From Natrinema pellirubrum DSM 15624 (lineage in GTDB: Archaea; Halobacteriota; Halobacteria; Halobacteriales; Natrialbaceae): a stretch of 64,000 nucleotides of DNA. The stretch is taken from positions 1 through 64,000 of the forward strand of contig NC_019962.1 of the NCBI RefSeq assembly GCF_000230735.2, read 5' to 3'. Both the position numbers and the translations under genes were made by a program. Positions 52,493-61,031 of this stretch are shown in pieces. Numbering within the stretch: the first letter of the stretch is position 1; the number at the start of each line of letters is the position of its first letter. A model generated the notes under the pieces. That model saw nothing but the letters and a program-made list of their open reading frames with translations, was not told where the DNA came from and ran no database searches.

Positions 52493-52974
52493 ACTCGAGT
52501 GCGCGAGGCCGGCGCGAGTAAAGGCGACGGTTTCGTCGACTGCCGTCGCCGCGTCGTGGGCGTCGTCGCGGTGGTCACAATCGACGTCTTAGCGCCCATG
52601 ACCCTCGATGAGAGCGTCGAGTGGGAGATCAGCTTCCGGCTGGCCGATGCGATCCCGCGTGGGATCGGACTCGAGGAGGCCGGTAGCGGGGCATTGGCTG
52701 GTCGTCCAGCCGACGGGGTTTCTATCGACTCGGCGTCGTCTACCTGATTCCGACCCCGGCAGCTACCGGTTCGGTACCGTCGGCCGGATCGGTGTACCTT
52801 CCAGCTGCTTCCGTCCGTCGAGACGGTGTTTGCGATCGCGTCATTCCGGGACGTTCGATGCAGATTCCCCAAAGTGCTTTCACACGTTGTCCTGAAATGA
52901 CGGTATGTGATGCGATCCCGTATGGCTCGAGTTCGAAACCGACCCGCGACTGCGCTGAAGGGGCTGACCGAGCG
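52493..52974. other. Intergenic region between hisA and the phosphate-transport cluster
   Basis: 482 bases. One short reading from ATG 52598 to 52747 (49 residues: TLDESVEWEISFRLADAIPR and on) has haloarchaeal-like acidic composition and could be a small protein, but nothing else supports it. The remainder shows no gene or RNA. Confidence 0.4.
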
Positions 52975-53358
52975 ATGAAGCCACGCTATATCGACGCGAT
53001 CATCGATCTCGCCTACGGCGGTCTGATTTTCGTGTCGGTCGTTTTGATCGTCGTCGAGGGAACACGAGTCGGGTTAGCGCTCGGGTTAGGCGTCCTCGTC
53101 TCGTACGCACTCCACGTCATCTGGAAGATGGCACGCTTCGATCCGGAGTGGATGACGACGGAGATGGAAGAGACGGTCGAAGAGGCCGTCGAACAGACGA
53201 TCGGCGAGCAAGTCGATACGGTCCAGCAACGGATCGAAACCGTCGACGAACGCATCGACCGTCGGCCACGCGAGGACGAAATCGAGAACCTCCTCGAGGA
53301 GACGGTCGCCGACGAACCGGCGAGCGGAGAGGACGAGACCGGGGACGCCGCTCGGTAG
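52975..53358 (+). CDS. Small membrane/coiled-coil protein next to phosphate permeases
   Basis: A 127-aa protein. Two hydrophobic helices (IDLAYGGLIFVSVVLIVVEG and GLALGLGVLVSYALHVIWKM) precede an acidic coiled coil (EMEETVEEAVEQTIGEQVDT, VQQRIETVDERIDR). It lies 116 bases before the first PiT gene, in the same direction, so a role with that transporter (for example a regulatory partner) is possible. Confidence 0.65.
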   Translation: MKPRYIDAIIDLAYGGLIFVSVVLIVVEGTRVGLALGLGVLVSYALHVIWKMARFDPEWMTTEMEETVEEAVEQTIGEQVDTVQQRIETVDERIDRRPREDEIENLLEETVADEPASGEDETGDAAR

Positions 53359-53474
53359 CCCCTCGCCGCCGATGCGTTTCGCCGATCGAAACCCGCGTCC
53401 GACGGCCGTCGATCCTCTCTGCGTACGAGACGGCACAACGAATATCCGAATCGACGTGATAGCTTTCCCTCAGC

Positions 53475-54653
53475 ATGGTGTCCGCGTTGCTCCTCGTCGG
53501 GATCCTCGTGGCCGTTTTCGTGGGATACAACGTCGGCGGTGCGACGACCGGACCGGCGTTCGGCCCGGCCGTCGGTGCCGATGCGATCTCGAAGACCGCG
53601 GCCGGCGTGTTGATGACGGTGTTTTTCTTCATCGGTGCGTGGACGATCGGTCGCCGCGTCGTCGATACCCTCGGCCGTGAACTCGTCCAGGATCCCGGCG
53701 TCTTCACGCTCGAGGCGAGTATCGGCGTCCTCTTCTTTATCGGCGCTGCGTTGTTCGTCGGGAACTTCTTCGGCGTCCCCGCTTCGACGTCGATGACGGC
53801 CGTCGGCTCGATCGCGGGACTCGGGCTCGCCGCCGGCGAACTCAACGTCGCGGTCATGGGCGAGATCGCTATCTGGTGGGTCGTCTCGCCGTTTATCGGG
53901 TTCTGGGTCTCGCTAATCATCGGCCGCTACTTCTACTCGTCGCTCAACCGACGGCTTGCGATGGTGCGCAGTGAGGGCCCCCTCTACCGGATCGATCGCT
54001 CCCGTCGGGTTCCGGTTCCGGTCCCGACCGAGACCACGAATCGGCGCGAACTGGGCGGCATCGCGATGGTGATCGTCATCGGCTGTCTGATGGCTTTCTC
54101 CTCCGGGACCTCGAACATCGCGAACGCGGTCGCCCCGCTCGTCGGCAGCGGCGAACTCGCGATGAACCCCGCGATCGTCATCGGCTGTGCCGCGGTCGGG
54201 ATCGGCACGGTCACGATCGCGCGGCGCACCCTCGAGACGATGGGGAACGATCTCACGGAACTGCCGCTGACGGCGGCGATCGTCACCGCGACGGTAAGTG
54301 CCTCGCTCGTCATCTTTCTCTCCGCGATCGGCATTCCCGCGAGTTTCGTCATCATCGCGACGATGTGTATCATCGGGCTCGGCTGGGGACGGGCGACGCG
54401 CCCGATAACCGTGGCCGATGCCGTCCGGGGCGAGGAGTCGGTCCCGATCTCCGTCGACGCCTTGACCGCCGATGAGGAGGGTGAAACGCTGCCGCCGATC
54501 GGCGACGAGGACCCGGAACGGATCCCACGTGCGTCCGATCTCTTCGATCCGGCGACGACGGCCCGCGTGGTCCTCATGCAGAACATCGTCCCGGTCATCG
54601 CGACGGCCGGCGCGTATGCCACGTTTCGGTTCGTTCCGATCTTCGGGCTCTGA
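53475..54653 (+). CDS. PiT-family phosphate permease, copy A
   Basis: A 392-aa carrier with about ten helices in two homologous halves: GPAFGPAVGADAISKTAAGV in half one and MAFSSGTSNIANAVAPLVGS in half two, versions of the PiT GANDVAN motif. A cytoplasmic central loop (RRLAMVRSEGPLYRIDRSRR) separates them. It is a close paralogue of the gene at 55472; both end RFVPIFGL/F. It probably moves phosphate with a cation. The gene order PiT-UspA-PiT suggests a local duplication. Confidence 0.85.
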   Translation: MVSALLLVGILVAVFVGYNVGGATTGPAFGPAVGADAISKTAAGVLMTVFFFIGAWTIGRRVVDTLGRELVQDPGVFTLEASIGVLFFIGAALFVGNFFGVPASTSMTAVGSIAGLGLAAGELNVAVMGEIAIWWVVSPFIGFWVSLIIGRYFYSSLNRRLAMVRSEGPLYRIDRSRRVPVPVPTETTNRRELGGIAMVIVIGCLMAFSSGTSNIANAVAPLVGSGELAMNPAIVIGCAAVGIGTVTIARRTLETMGNDLTELPLTAAIVTATVSASLVIFLSAIGIPASFVIIATMCIIGLGWGRATRPITVADAVRGEESVPISVDALTADEEGETLPPIGDEDPERIPRASDLFDPATTARVVLMQNIVPVIATAGAYATFRFVPIFGL

Positions 54654-54812
54654 CTCCGTTCTCACAGTTCGAGACGTTGGATCCGTGGGGGACCGCTGCC
54701 CCCGTATCGCGCTCGGCAGCACCCCAGCCCCTTCGCTGGCCCCGTTCGATCTCCGCTCCGATCCGCGGTGTCGTCCCTGCGTGTTTATTCCTCCGGGTGT
54801 GGAACGGGACGT

Positions 54813-55238
54813 ATGGTCTCACGCGTCTTGGTCCCGATGGAGGACTCGGAAATGAGCGACCACGCCCTCGAGTACGCCCTCGAGGTCTTCCCGGACGCCG
54901 AGATAACCGTCGTACACGTCGTTGGCGAACCGTCACAGATGTGGGGGCACGCGACGGGGCTCGCGCTCGCCGACGATCTCGAGGAAGCCGCGGAGGAACA
55001 CGCGAGTGAGGTGTTCGATCGCGCACGCGACATCGTCGCGAACGCCGACGGCGACGCGGAACTCGAGACCGCGATCGAATTCGGCCATCCAGCGCGTGCG
55101 ATCATCAACCGGGCTGGCGACTACGAGACGGTCGTCATCGGGACGCACAGCGGATCCGTCGCGGATCGTATCTTCGTTGGTAACGTCGCCGAGAAGGTCT
55201 TCCGGAGTTCCCCGGTTCCGGTCGTCGTCGTCCGGTAA
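54813..55238 (+). CDS. Universal stress protein (UspA family)
   Basis: A 141-aa UspA-fold protein. N-terminal VSRVLVPMEDSEMSDHALEY, middle VVHVVGEPSQMWG, the ATP-binding C-terminal part VIGTHSGSVADRIFVGNVAE (G-2x-G-9x-G/S pattern) and SSPVPVVVVR. Set between the two PiT genes. Haloarchaeal transporter clusters often include UspA proteins as regulators; this is a family-level association only. Confidence 0.88.
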   Translation: MVSRVLVPMEDSEMSDHALEYALEVFPDAEITVVHVVGEPSQMWGHATGLALADDLEEAAEEHASEVFDRARDIVANADGDAELETAIEFGHPARAIINRAGDYETVVIGTHSGSVADRIFVGNVAEKVFRSSPVPVVVVR

Positions 55239-55440
55239 GCCGCGGGCCGACGGGTCGGCGACCCGCCGGTCGGCACGGCGATCGATCACGACCCGCTCGC
55301 CGCCTTCCGCGACTCGCTCGAGCGCGCGGTTCCGTGGCGTGGTCCACCGTCGTGACTGCGGCAAACGCGCGTCGATACCATCGGCTGCGAACTTCTCCCC
55401 GGACGACACGAGCGGATGACCGGCGCTACGAATAGGCGTA

Positions 55441-55450
55441 TTTTTAATAT
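55441..55450 (+). promoter_or_regulatory. TATA box of PiT copy B
   Basis: TTTTTAATAT centred about 27 bases before the GTG start at 55472, the spacing for a leaderless transcript. The surrounding DNA is GC-rich, so the element stands out. Confidence 0.6.
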
Positions 55451-55471
55451 CCGATCCCTTGAATTCCGAGC

Positions 55472-56656
55472 GTGAACGCGGAACCGCTGCTTATCGTCGG
55501 GCTTCTCACTGCGATCTTCGTCGGCTACAACATCGGCGGCTCGACGACCGGCCCCGCGTTCGGGCCGGCCGTCGGTGCCAACGTAATCACGAAGGTGATG
55601 GCCGCCGGCCTGATGTCGATTTTTTTCTTCGTCGGGGCCTACACCATCGGTCCGCAGGTCGTTACGACGCTCGGTGAAGAACTCGTTACCGACACCTCAA
55701 TCTTCACGCTGCGCTCGAACGTCGCCGTCCTCTTCTTTATCGGCGGCGCGCTGTTCGTCGGCAACTACGCCGGCGTCCCCGCCTCGACGTCGATGACCGC
55801 GGTCGGTGCTATCGCCGCGCTGGGGATGGCGACCGGTGAACTCAACTGGAACGAACTCGGCGAAATCGCCGTTTGGTGGATCGTCGCGCCGATCATCGGG
55901 TTCTGGGTGGCCGGCGTGGTCGGACGATACTTCTATCCGCAGATCAACGCCTGGATCGCCATCGAATCCAAAGACGAGGGCCGACCGATGGTCTCGATCG
56001 ACCGGTCGGGGCTCGTCCCGCGGCTCCAGTTCGGCGTCGATGCCGACCGCCGGGAAATCACCGGCGCACTGACTGTCGTCGCCATCGGGTGTCTGATGGG
56101 CTTTGCATCCGGGACGAGCAACATCGCCAACGCGATCGCGCCGATCTACGGCACCGGCGACGTCGACATGGTGCCGCTGATCCTGATCGGCTGTGCGGCG
56201 GTCGCGGTCGGCTGTTTCACGATCGCTCGCCGGACCCTCGACACGCTCGGGAGCGACATCACGAACCTCCCGCTGACCGCGGCGATCGTCGTCGCGGTCA
56301 TCAGTTCGGGGATCGTCGTCAGCCTCTCGTGGATCGGGATCCCCGCGAGCTTCGTCGTCATCGCGACGATGAGTATCGTCGGGCTGGGCTGGGGGCGAGC
56401 CACCCGGACGACGACGCTGTCCGATGCCGCCCGCGGCGAGGAAACCCGCGTCTCCGTCGGCGCGCTGACCGCGGAAGCGGAGGGCGAACGCTCCCCCGAA
56501 ATCGGCGAGGAAGACGTCGAGGACATCCCGAAGGCGTCGGATCTATTCGATCCCTCGACGACCGCCCGCGTGATCCTGATGCAAAACGTCGTCCCGGCCA
56601 TCTCGACGATCGGGGCCTACTTCACCTTCCGGTTCGTCCCGATCTTCGGGTTTTGA
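55472..56656 (+). CDS. PiT-family phosphate permease, copy B
   Basis: A 394-aa paralogue of the gene at 53475. It has the same two-half plan: GPAFGPAVGANVITKVMAAG and MGFASGTSNIANAIAPIYGT, the loop INAWIAIESKDEGRPMVSID, and an identical-type end (TTARVILMQNVVPAISTIGA then RFVPIFGF). GTG start downstream of a clear TATA box, so it can be expressed independently of copy A. Different loops suggest different affinity or regulation. Confidence 0.86.
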   Translation: MNAEPLLIVGLLTAIFVGYNIGGSTTGPAFGPAVGANVITKVMAAGLMSIFFFVGAYTIGPQVVTTLGEELVTDTSIFTLRSNVAVLFFIGGALFVGNYAGVPASTSMTAVGAIAALGMATGELNWNELGEIAVWWIVAPIIGFWVAGVVGRYFYPQINAWIAIESKDEGRPMVSIDRSGLVPRLQFGVDADRREITGALTVVAIGCLMGFASGTSNIANAIAPIYGTGDVDMVPLILIGCAAVAVGCFTIARRTLDTLGSDITNLPLTAAIVVAVISSGIVVSLSWIGIPASFVVIATMSIVGLGWGRATRTTTLSDAARGEETRVSVGALTAEAEGERSPEIGEEDVEDIPKASDLFDPSTTARVILMQNVVPAISTIGAYFTFRFVPIFGF

Positions 56657-57012
56657 CCGCCCGCGGGTCCCGGACGATTCGTCGCGTCCCGTCTCATTGG
56701 CCTCTCCGTCTTGACCGGATTGTTCGACACGTTCGTTCCGTTGTCCCGCTGTGGTCGGACCGTATGCGATCCGGAGCCGTCGCTGACGGCGACCAACAAC
56801 GATTCACGTCCGTACAGCGGCGGATTTCGGATTCGGCAAATACCACCACCATTTGACGGGTTCTTTCCGACATTTCTTTTTCTTCTCGTCCCTATCCACC
56901 GATTCTATAACGAACACGGGGATTCTTTCCTTCGAATTAGTCGATTCTGACTCATAGACAATTTAGGACTGAACAGCAAGCTATACCAGTGCGGGACCCG
57001 AACCGAAGACTG
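56657..57012. other. Intergenic region upstream of the ferredoxin gene
   Basis: 356 bases after the PiT gene. From 56860 the DNA is AT-rich (CATTTCTTTTTCTTC, TTCTATAACG, ACAATTTAGG), suiting a promoter for the ferredoxin gene. No gene or structured RNA is recognised. Confidence 0.4.
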
Positions 57013-57402
57013 ATGCCCACGGTAGAATACCTCAACTACGAAGTACTGGACGACCACGGCTGGGACATGGACGACGAGGACCTCTTCGACGAGGCCGCAG
57101 ACGCCGGCCTCGACGACGAGGACTACGGCTCGCTCGACGTCGCCGAGGGCGAATACATCCTCGAGGCGGCCGAGGCCCAGGGCTACGACTGGCCGTTCTC
57201 GTGTCGCGCAGGTGCCTGTGCGAACTGTGCGGCGATCGTCAAGGAGGGCGAGATCGACATGGACATGCAGCAGATCCTCTCCGACGAGGAAGTCGAAGAG
57301 AAGAACGTCCGCCTGACCTGCATCGGCTCGCCCGAGACCGACGAGGTCAAGATCGTCTACAACGCCAAGCACCTTGACTACCTGCAGAACCGCGTCATTT
57401 AA
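57013..57402 (+). CDS. fdx: Halophilic 2Fe-2S ferredoxin, plant type
   Basis: A 129-aa electron carrier. An acidic haloarchaeal N-terminal extension ([20 protein letters not shown]) precedes the ferredoxin core. Cluster cysteines: [15 protein letters not shown] (C-x4-C-x2-C) and RLTCIGSP. It ends [13 protein letters not shown]. Likely acceptor for pyruvate- or 2-oxoglutarate-ferredoxin oxidoreductases, as known in halobacteria. ATG 57013; a terminator-like hairpin follows. Confidence 0.95.
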   Translation: MPTVEYLNYEVLDDHGWDMDDEDLFDEAADAGLDDEDYGSLDVAEGEYILEAAEAQGYDWPFSCRAGACANCAAIVKEGEIDMDMQQILSDEEVEEKNVRLTCIGSPETDEVKIVYNAKHLDYLQNRVI

Positions 57403-57412
57403 AATTTGAGCG

Positions 57413-57442
57413 GGCCACATCGTGGCCACAACAACGTTTTTT
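57413..57442 (+). terminator. Terminator after fdx
   Basis: Stem GGCCAC-atc-GTGGCC (57413-57427) followed by CAACAACG and six T's (57437-57442), 11 bases after the fdx stop codon. Confidence 0.65.
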
Positions 57443-57714
57443 CGAACCGACAAGTGCCGCCCAACCCGCGGGTAGTCTCGACTCTTTCCGTCTCTACCGT
57501 GTCTCCGGCGACGACAGGAACTGCCGGCAGCCGTTCTCAGTCAGGTACGGCCGAGATTCCCCCCGAGAGTATCCCCAGCTTCGGCGAATTCCACGATTCC
57601 ATCACCGAGTTACCGCTTCGACGGCGACCGCTACGGTATCGGTAGTCTCTCCCACTGTTTCCCACGTCGAACGTAACGGGGTGACTTCGATACGTGCCTA
57701 CGCGAACGTCGCGT
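57443..57714. other. Intergenic remainder between fdx and the RidA gene
   Basis: Only part of a 312-base gap. A short plus-strand reading (57406-57645) has no protein character. Nothing else is recognised. Confidence 0.35.
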
Positions 57715-58134
57715 TCATTCGATGGCGATAACACCGTCAACGGTCACTGCTGCCCCTCCGAGGAGTTCACAGACGCCCACCGTCGTACGTGCGGGGCATG
57801 TCGTCCCGAAGAACTGCTCGTACGTGTCGTTGATCTCCTCGTACGCATCCATGTCTGTGAGATACACCGTTAATTGAAGAACGTCTGCCGGATCTTTGCC
57901 ATACCGATCCAGTTCCGCTTCGAGCGTTTGGAGACAGATTTCTAGCTGCCGTGACGGCGGTTCCCTCCGAGCGACCTCACCGTCCCGTTCTGGGAGCAAC
58001 CCCTCGAGAAAGACGAGATCGGAACTCCCGGTTTTCTTCCCGAACGCACCGACGAATTCTGCTCCGTCCCGTTGCTTCCGACTACTTTCACTGACTCGAT
58101 CGAGACGAGACTCGCCTCTCTGCTGATTCTCCAT
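57715..58134 (-). CDS. RidA/YjgF-family protein
   Basis: A 139-aa protein. RidA enzymes hydrolyse reactive enamines/imines made by PLP enzymes. Seen: SRQLEICLQTLEAELDRYGK, VLQLTVYLTDMDAYEEIND, YEQFFGTTCPARTTVGVCEL and GGAAVTVDGVIAIE, the usual RidA end. The conserved Arg (PARTTV) is present. The N-terminus (MENQQRGESRLDRV) is longer and more polar than usual, and the substrate loop GLLPERDGEVA is variable. It is divergent from the arsenic operon. Confidence 0.85.
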   Translation of the reverse strand: MENQQRGESRLDRVSESSRKQRDGAEFVGAFGKKTGSSDLVFLEGLLPERDGEVARREPPSRQLEICLQTLEAELDRYGKDPADVLQLTVYLTDMDAYEEINDTYEQFFGTTCPARTTVGVCELLGGAAVTVDGVIAIE

Positions 58135-58247
58135 ACGCCAGTTTAGAAAACGCTCAACTAAAAGCATTCGGCTGATTCCAACACACTGGCCCTGTCTCCG
58201 CTATATCGGTCTCTTGCCACTAGTATGGGTTTCTACCGGAAGCATTA

Positions 58248-58265
58248 ATTGAGCTACTGCTCAAT
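58248..58265. promoter_or_regulatory. Inverted-repeat operator of the ars operon
   Basis: ATTGAGC-tact-GCTCAAT is a perfect 7-bp inverted repeat, 9 bases upstream of the arsR ATG, overlapping AT-rich ATTAATTGAG that can serve as TATA region. Position and symmetry fit a binding site for the ArsR-type repressor of the operon. Not tested. Confidence 0.6.
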
Positions 58266-58274
58266 CAGCTAGCG

Positions 58275-58670
58275 ATGGCACGAGCGACGGAGCGACTCCA
58301 ACGATATCTCGAGGACGAACTCGGGGAGTGTCGCAACGAAGATGTCGAAGAACGGCTCGACGAACTCAGCACGCTCGAGGCAGCGATCGGGCCGGAACAG
58401 GTCAACACCGAACTTGACGTTCTTTCCGCACTGGCCAACGAGACGCGCTATACGCTCGTTCGCGTTCTCGTCGCCGCAGAGGCAGAACTCTGTGTCTGTG
58501 AACTCCACGCGGTCGTCGACGTTACCGAGAGCGGGCTCAGCCACGCGCTCTCGGGGCTGGTCGAGGCCGGCCTCGTCGAGGGCCGCAAGGACGGCCGCTG
58601 GAAGAAGTACCGGGCGACCAACCGCGCCGTAGCGCTCGTGACCGTCCTCGAGGGGAGCGTTGATGAGTAG
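58275..58670 (+). CDS. arsR: ArsR-family metal-responsive repressor
   Basis: A 131-aa winged-helix repressor. N-terminal extension (ATERLQRYLEDELGECRNED), then LDVLSALANETRYTLVRVLV, the metal-sensing helix ELCVCELHAVVDV (C-x-C), recognition helix TESGLSHALSGLVEAGLV and wing EGRKDGRWKKYRATN. It sits first in the operon with acr3 overlapping its end by 8 bases. It likely binds the inverted repeat at 58248 and releases it on arsenite. Confidence 0.9.
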   Translation: MARATERLQRYLEDELGECRNEDVEERLDELSTLEAAIGPEQVNTELDVLSALANETRYTLVRVLVAAEAELCVCELHAVVDVTESGLSHALSGLVEAGLVEGRKDGRWKKYRATNRAVALVTVLEGSVDE

Positions 58671-59823
58671 CGCGTCACACGACCACGGACCGAACTGCGA
58701 CTGTGAGGGCTGTGGGGATCCGCGGTCGATGGATTTCCTCGACAAGTATCTCACCGTGTGGATCTTCGCGGCGATGATCGTCGGCGTCGGCCTGGGGCAG
58801 GTCGCGCCGTCGGTGACCGAGCCGATTCGAGACCTGCACCTCGTGGAGATCGGCCTCATCGCGATGATGTACCCGCCCCTGGCGAAGGCCGACTACTCGC
58901 GGCTCCCGACGGTCTTCAGCAACTGGCGGGTGCTGGGCCTGAGCCTCGTCCAGAACTGGCTCATCGGGCCGACGCTGATGTTCGGACTGGCGGTCTTCTT
59001 CTTCAGCGGGCTCGTGCCCGGCCTGCCCGCCCGCCCGGAGTACTTCCTCGGGCTCGTCTTCATCGGGATGGCCCGGTGTATCGCGATGGTGCTGGTCTGG
59101 AACGAACTCGCAGAGGGCTCGACCGAGTACGTGACCGGCCTCGTGGCCTTTAACAGCCTCTTCCAGATCGTCACCTACGGGGTGTACGTCTGGTTCTTCG
59201 CGCTCGTCCTCCCGCCGCTGCTCGGCATGGAGGCGCTCGCGGCCGAGATCACGACGTTCAACGTCTCGCCCGAACAGGTGTTCTGGGCGATCGCCGTTTT
59301 CCTCGGGATCCCCTTCGCCGGGGGCATCCTCACCCGATACGTCGGGACCCGAACCAAAGGTGAGGAGTGGTACGACGACGAGTTCGTCCCCAAGATCGAC
59401 CCGCTCACGCTGGTCGCCCTGCTCTTTACCATCGTCGTGATGTTCGCCACGCAGGGCGAGAACATCGTCGCCGCGCCCGCGGACGTGTTGCTGATCGCCG
59501 TCCCGCTGACGATCTACTTCGTCGTCATGTTCCTCGTCAGCTTCGGGATGGGCCGGGGGATCGGCGCGGACTACTCGACGACGACCGCGATCGGCTTTAC
59601 CGCGGCCTCGAACAACTTCGAACTCGCCATCGCCGTCGCCGTCGCCGTCTTCGGCGTCGGCTCCGGCGTCGCTTTCGCCACCGTTGTCGGCCCGCTCATC
59701 GAGGTCCCCGTCCTGCTCGCGCTGGTCAACGTCGCGCTGTACTTCCAGCGCCGGTTCGACTGGGGCGAGCGCGATACCGGGAGCCTCGAGCCGACGACGC
59801 GAGAGACACCGACCGACGACTGA
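58663..59823 (+). CDS. acr3: ACR3-type arsenite efflux permease
   Basis: A 386-aa arsenite exporter (BASS superfamily, 10 helices). Seen: MDFLDKYLTVWIFAAMIVGV, VEIGLIAMMYPPLAKADYSR, ARCIAMVLVWNELAEGS with the substrate Cys, TGLVAFNSLFQIVTYGVYVW, and FTAASNNFELAIAVAVAVFG with the NFE helix break and conserved Glu. The N-terminus starts SSASHDHGPNCDCEGCG, a short Cys/His-rich tag. ATG 58663 overlaps arsR. Confidence 0.95.
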   Translation: MSSASHDHGPNCDCEGCGDPRSMDFLDKYLTVWIFAAMIVGVGLGQVAPSVTEPIRDLHLVEIGLIAMMYPPLAKADYSRLPTVFSNWRVLGLSLVQNWLIGPTLMFGLAVFFFSGLVPGLPARPEYFLGLVFIGMARCIAMVLVWNELAEGSTEYVTGLVAFNSLFQIVTYGVYVWFFALVLPPLLGMEALAAEITTFNVSPEQVFWAIAVFLGIPFAGGILTRYVGTRTKGEEWYDDEFVPKIDPLTLVALLFTIVVMFATQGENIVAAPADVLLIAVPLTIYFVVMFLVSFGMGRGIGADYSTTTAIGFTAASNNFELAIAVAVAVFGVGSGVAFATVVGPLIEVPVLLALVNVALYFQRRFDWGERDTGSLEPTTRETPTDD

Positions 59824-59838
59824 TCACGAGAACACACC

Positions 59839-60282
59839 ATGTCAACCGATACCGACTCCGACGACCCGACTCGAATCGCTTTCGTCTGCGTGCAAAACGC
59901 CGGCCGCTCCCAGATGTCGACCGCCTTCGCCGAGCGCGAACGCGAGCGTCGTGGCCTCGAGGACTCCCTCGAGATCCTGACCGGCGGCACGGACCCGGCC
60001 GACGAAGTCCACGCGGGCGTGATCGACGCCATGGCCGAACTCGAGTTCGACCTGTCCGACCGAACGCCGCGGGAGGTCACCACCGAGGAACTCCGCTCGT
60101 GTGACTACGTCGCGACGATGGGGTGTTCGACGCTCGAGTTGGGCGACGTTGACGGCGTCGACGTCCGCGACTGGGCGCTGCCCGATCCGGACGGCGGTGA
60201 TCCCGAGGAGGTACGGGAGATCCGCGACGAGATCGAGCGCCGAGTGGCCGCGCTGTTCGACGAGTTCAGCGACGCGCCCTGA
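59839..60282 (+). CDS. arsC: Low-molecular-weight phosphatase-type arsenate reductase
   Basis: A 147-aa protein with the P-loop CVQNAGRSQMSTAFA (C-x5-R-S), EILTGGTDPADEVH and the family end (DRTPREVTTEELRS, YVATMGCS, VRDWALPDPDGGDPEEVREI). It reduces arsenate to arsenite for export by the neighbouring Acr3. It begins 15 bases after acr3, completing an arsR-acr3-arsC operon. Confidence 0.92.
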   Translation: MSTDTDSDDPTRIAFVCVQNAGRSQMSTAFAERERERRGLEDSLEILTGGTDPADEVHAGVIDAMAELEFDLSDRTPREVTTEELRSCDYVATMGCSTLELGDVDGVDVRDWALPDPDGGDPEEVREIRDEIERRVAALFDEFSDAP

Positions 60283-60289
60283 GGCGCCC

Positions 60290-60796
60290 TTAGCGCCCGA
60301 TCGGGAGGTCTTCGCGGAACGGACGGTCGTGGGTGACCAGTTCGTGGACGCCGACGAGGACGACGACGGCCAGCGCGATGAGCGCGCCCTCGAGCGGCGA
60401 CGCCAGCAGCCCCAGCGAGACGATCAGCGTCGTCGCGCAGGCCGGCGGATGGACCGTCTCGGTCGCGAGCATTCCGCCCGAGGTCAACGCGACGGCGACG
60501 ACGCCGCTCGTGACCAGCCGAAGCTGGCTGACCGCGAACGTCGGTGCGGCCGTCGTAACCGTGAGGCCGGGCGCGATGGTGTGGTAGGCGACGAGCCCGG
60601 CGACGATCCCGACGACGTGGCCGCCGATGACCCGCCGCGGCGCGGTCACCTCTCCTTCTTGGACCGTCGCCAGCAGGAACGCCGTGGGTCCCAGGCTCGG
60701 AAAGAGCAGCGCCTGCCCGGTCACCCACGCCAGCAGGCCCGGTACCGCGAGTAAGACGCCGGTGTACAGGGTCGAGAAGGCCGCGCCGTCCCTCAT
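60290..60796 (-). CDS. HPP-family membrane protein
   Basis: A 168-aa four-helix HPP family protein: LYTGVLLAVPGLLAWVTGQA, ALLFPSLGPTAFLLATVQEG, with the signature ATETVHPPACATTLIVSLG (H-P-P-A). A homologue is a plant/cyanobacterial nitrite transporter; function here is unknown. It converges with arsC (8 bases between stops). ATG 60796. Confidence 0.85.
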   Translation of the reverse strand: MRDGAAFSTLYTGVLLAVPGLLAWVTGQALLFPSLGPTAFLLATVQEGEVTAPRRVIGGHVVGIVAGLVAYHTIAPGLTVTTAAPTFAVSQLRLVTSGVVAVALTSGGMLATETVHPPACATTLIVSLGLLASPLEGALIALAVVVLVGVHELVTHDRPFREDLPIGR

Positions 60797-61031
60797 GCTC
60801 GAGGCGTTCGCAGCACGAACGGATATGCCGTTTGCTGTGACGATCACCGGCCGAACGCGCGAGCCGGTGTCGGAATTCGACCGTGAGCGACCACCGTTGC
60901 TCTGGCGTTCAGTTTCCGGTCGGTTCGCTGTCCGATACCGGCACACCCGGGGAAACCGGTACGGTCGCGGTCGCCCCCGATGCCGTCCGGAGGCCGAAAA
61001 CGTAACGGCACCGCGCTTCGCAGGGACGCCC

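Noticed and set aside
52598-52747. Possible 49-residue acidic protein
   Set aside because: Only composition supports it; no promoter or homology cue, so it is mentioned but not called as a gene.
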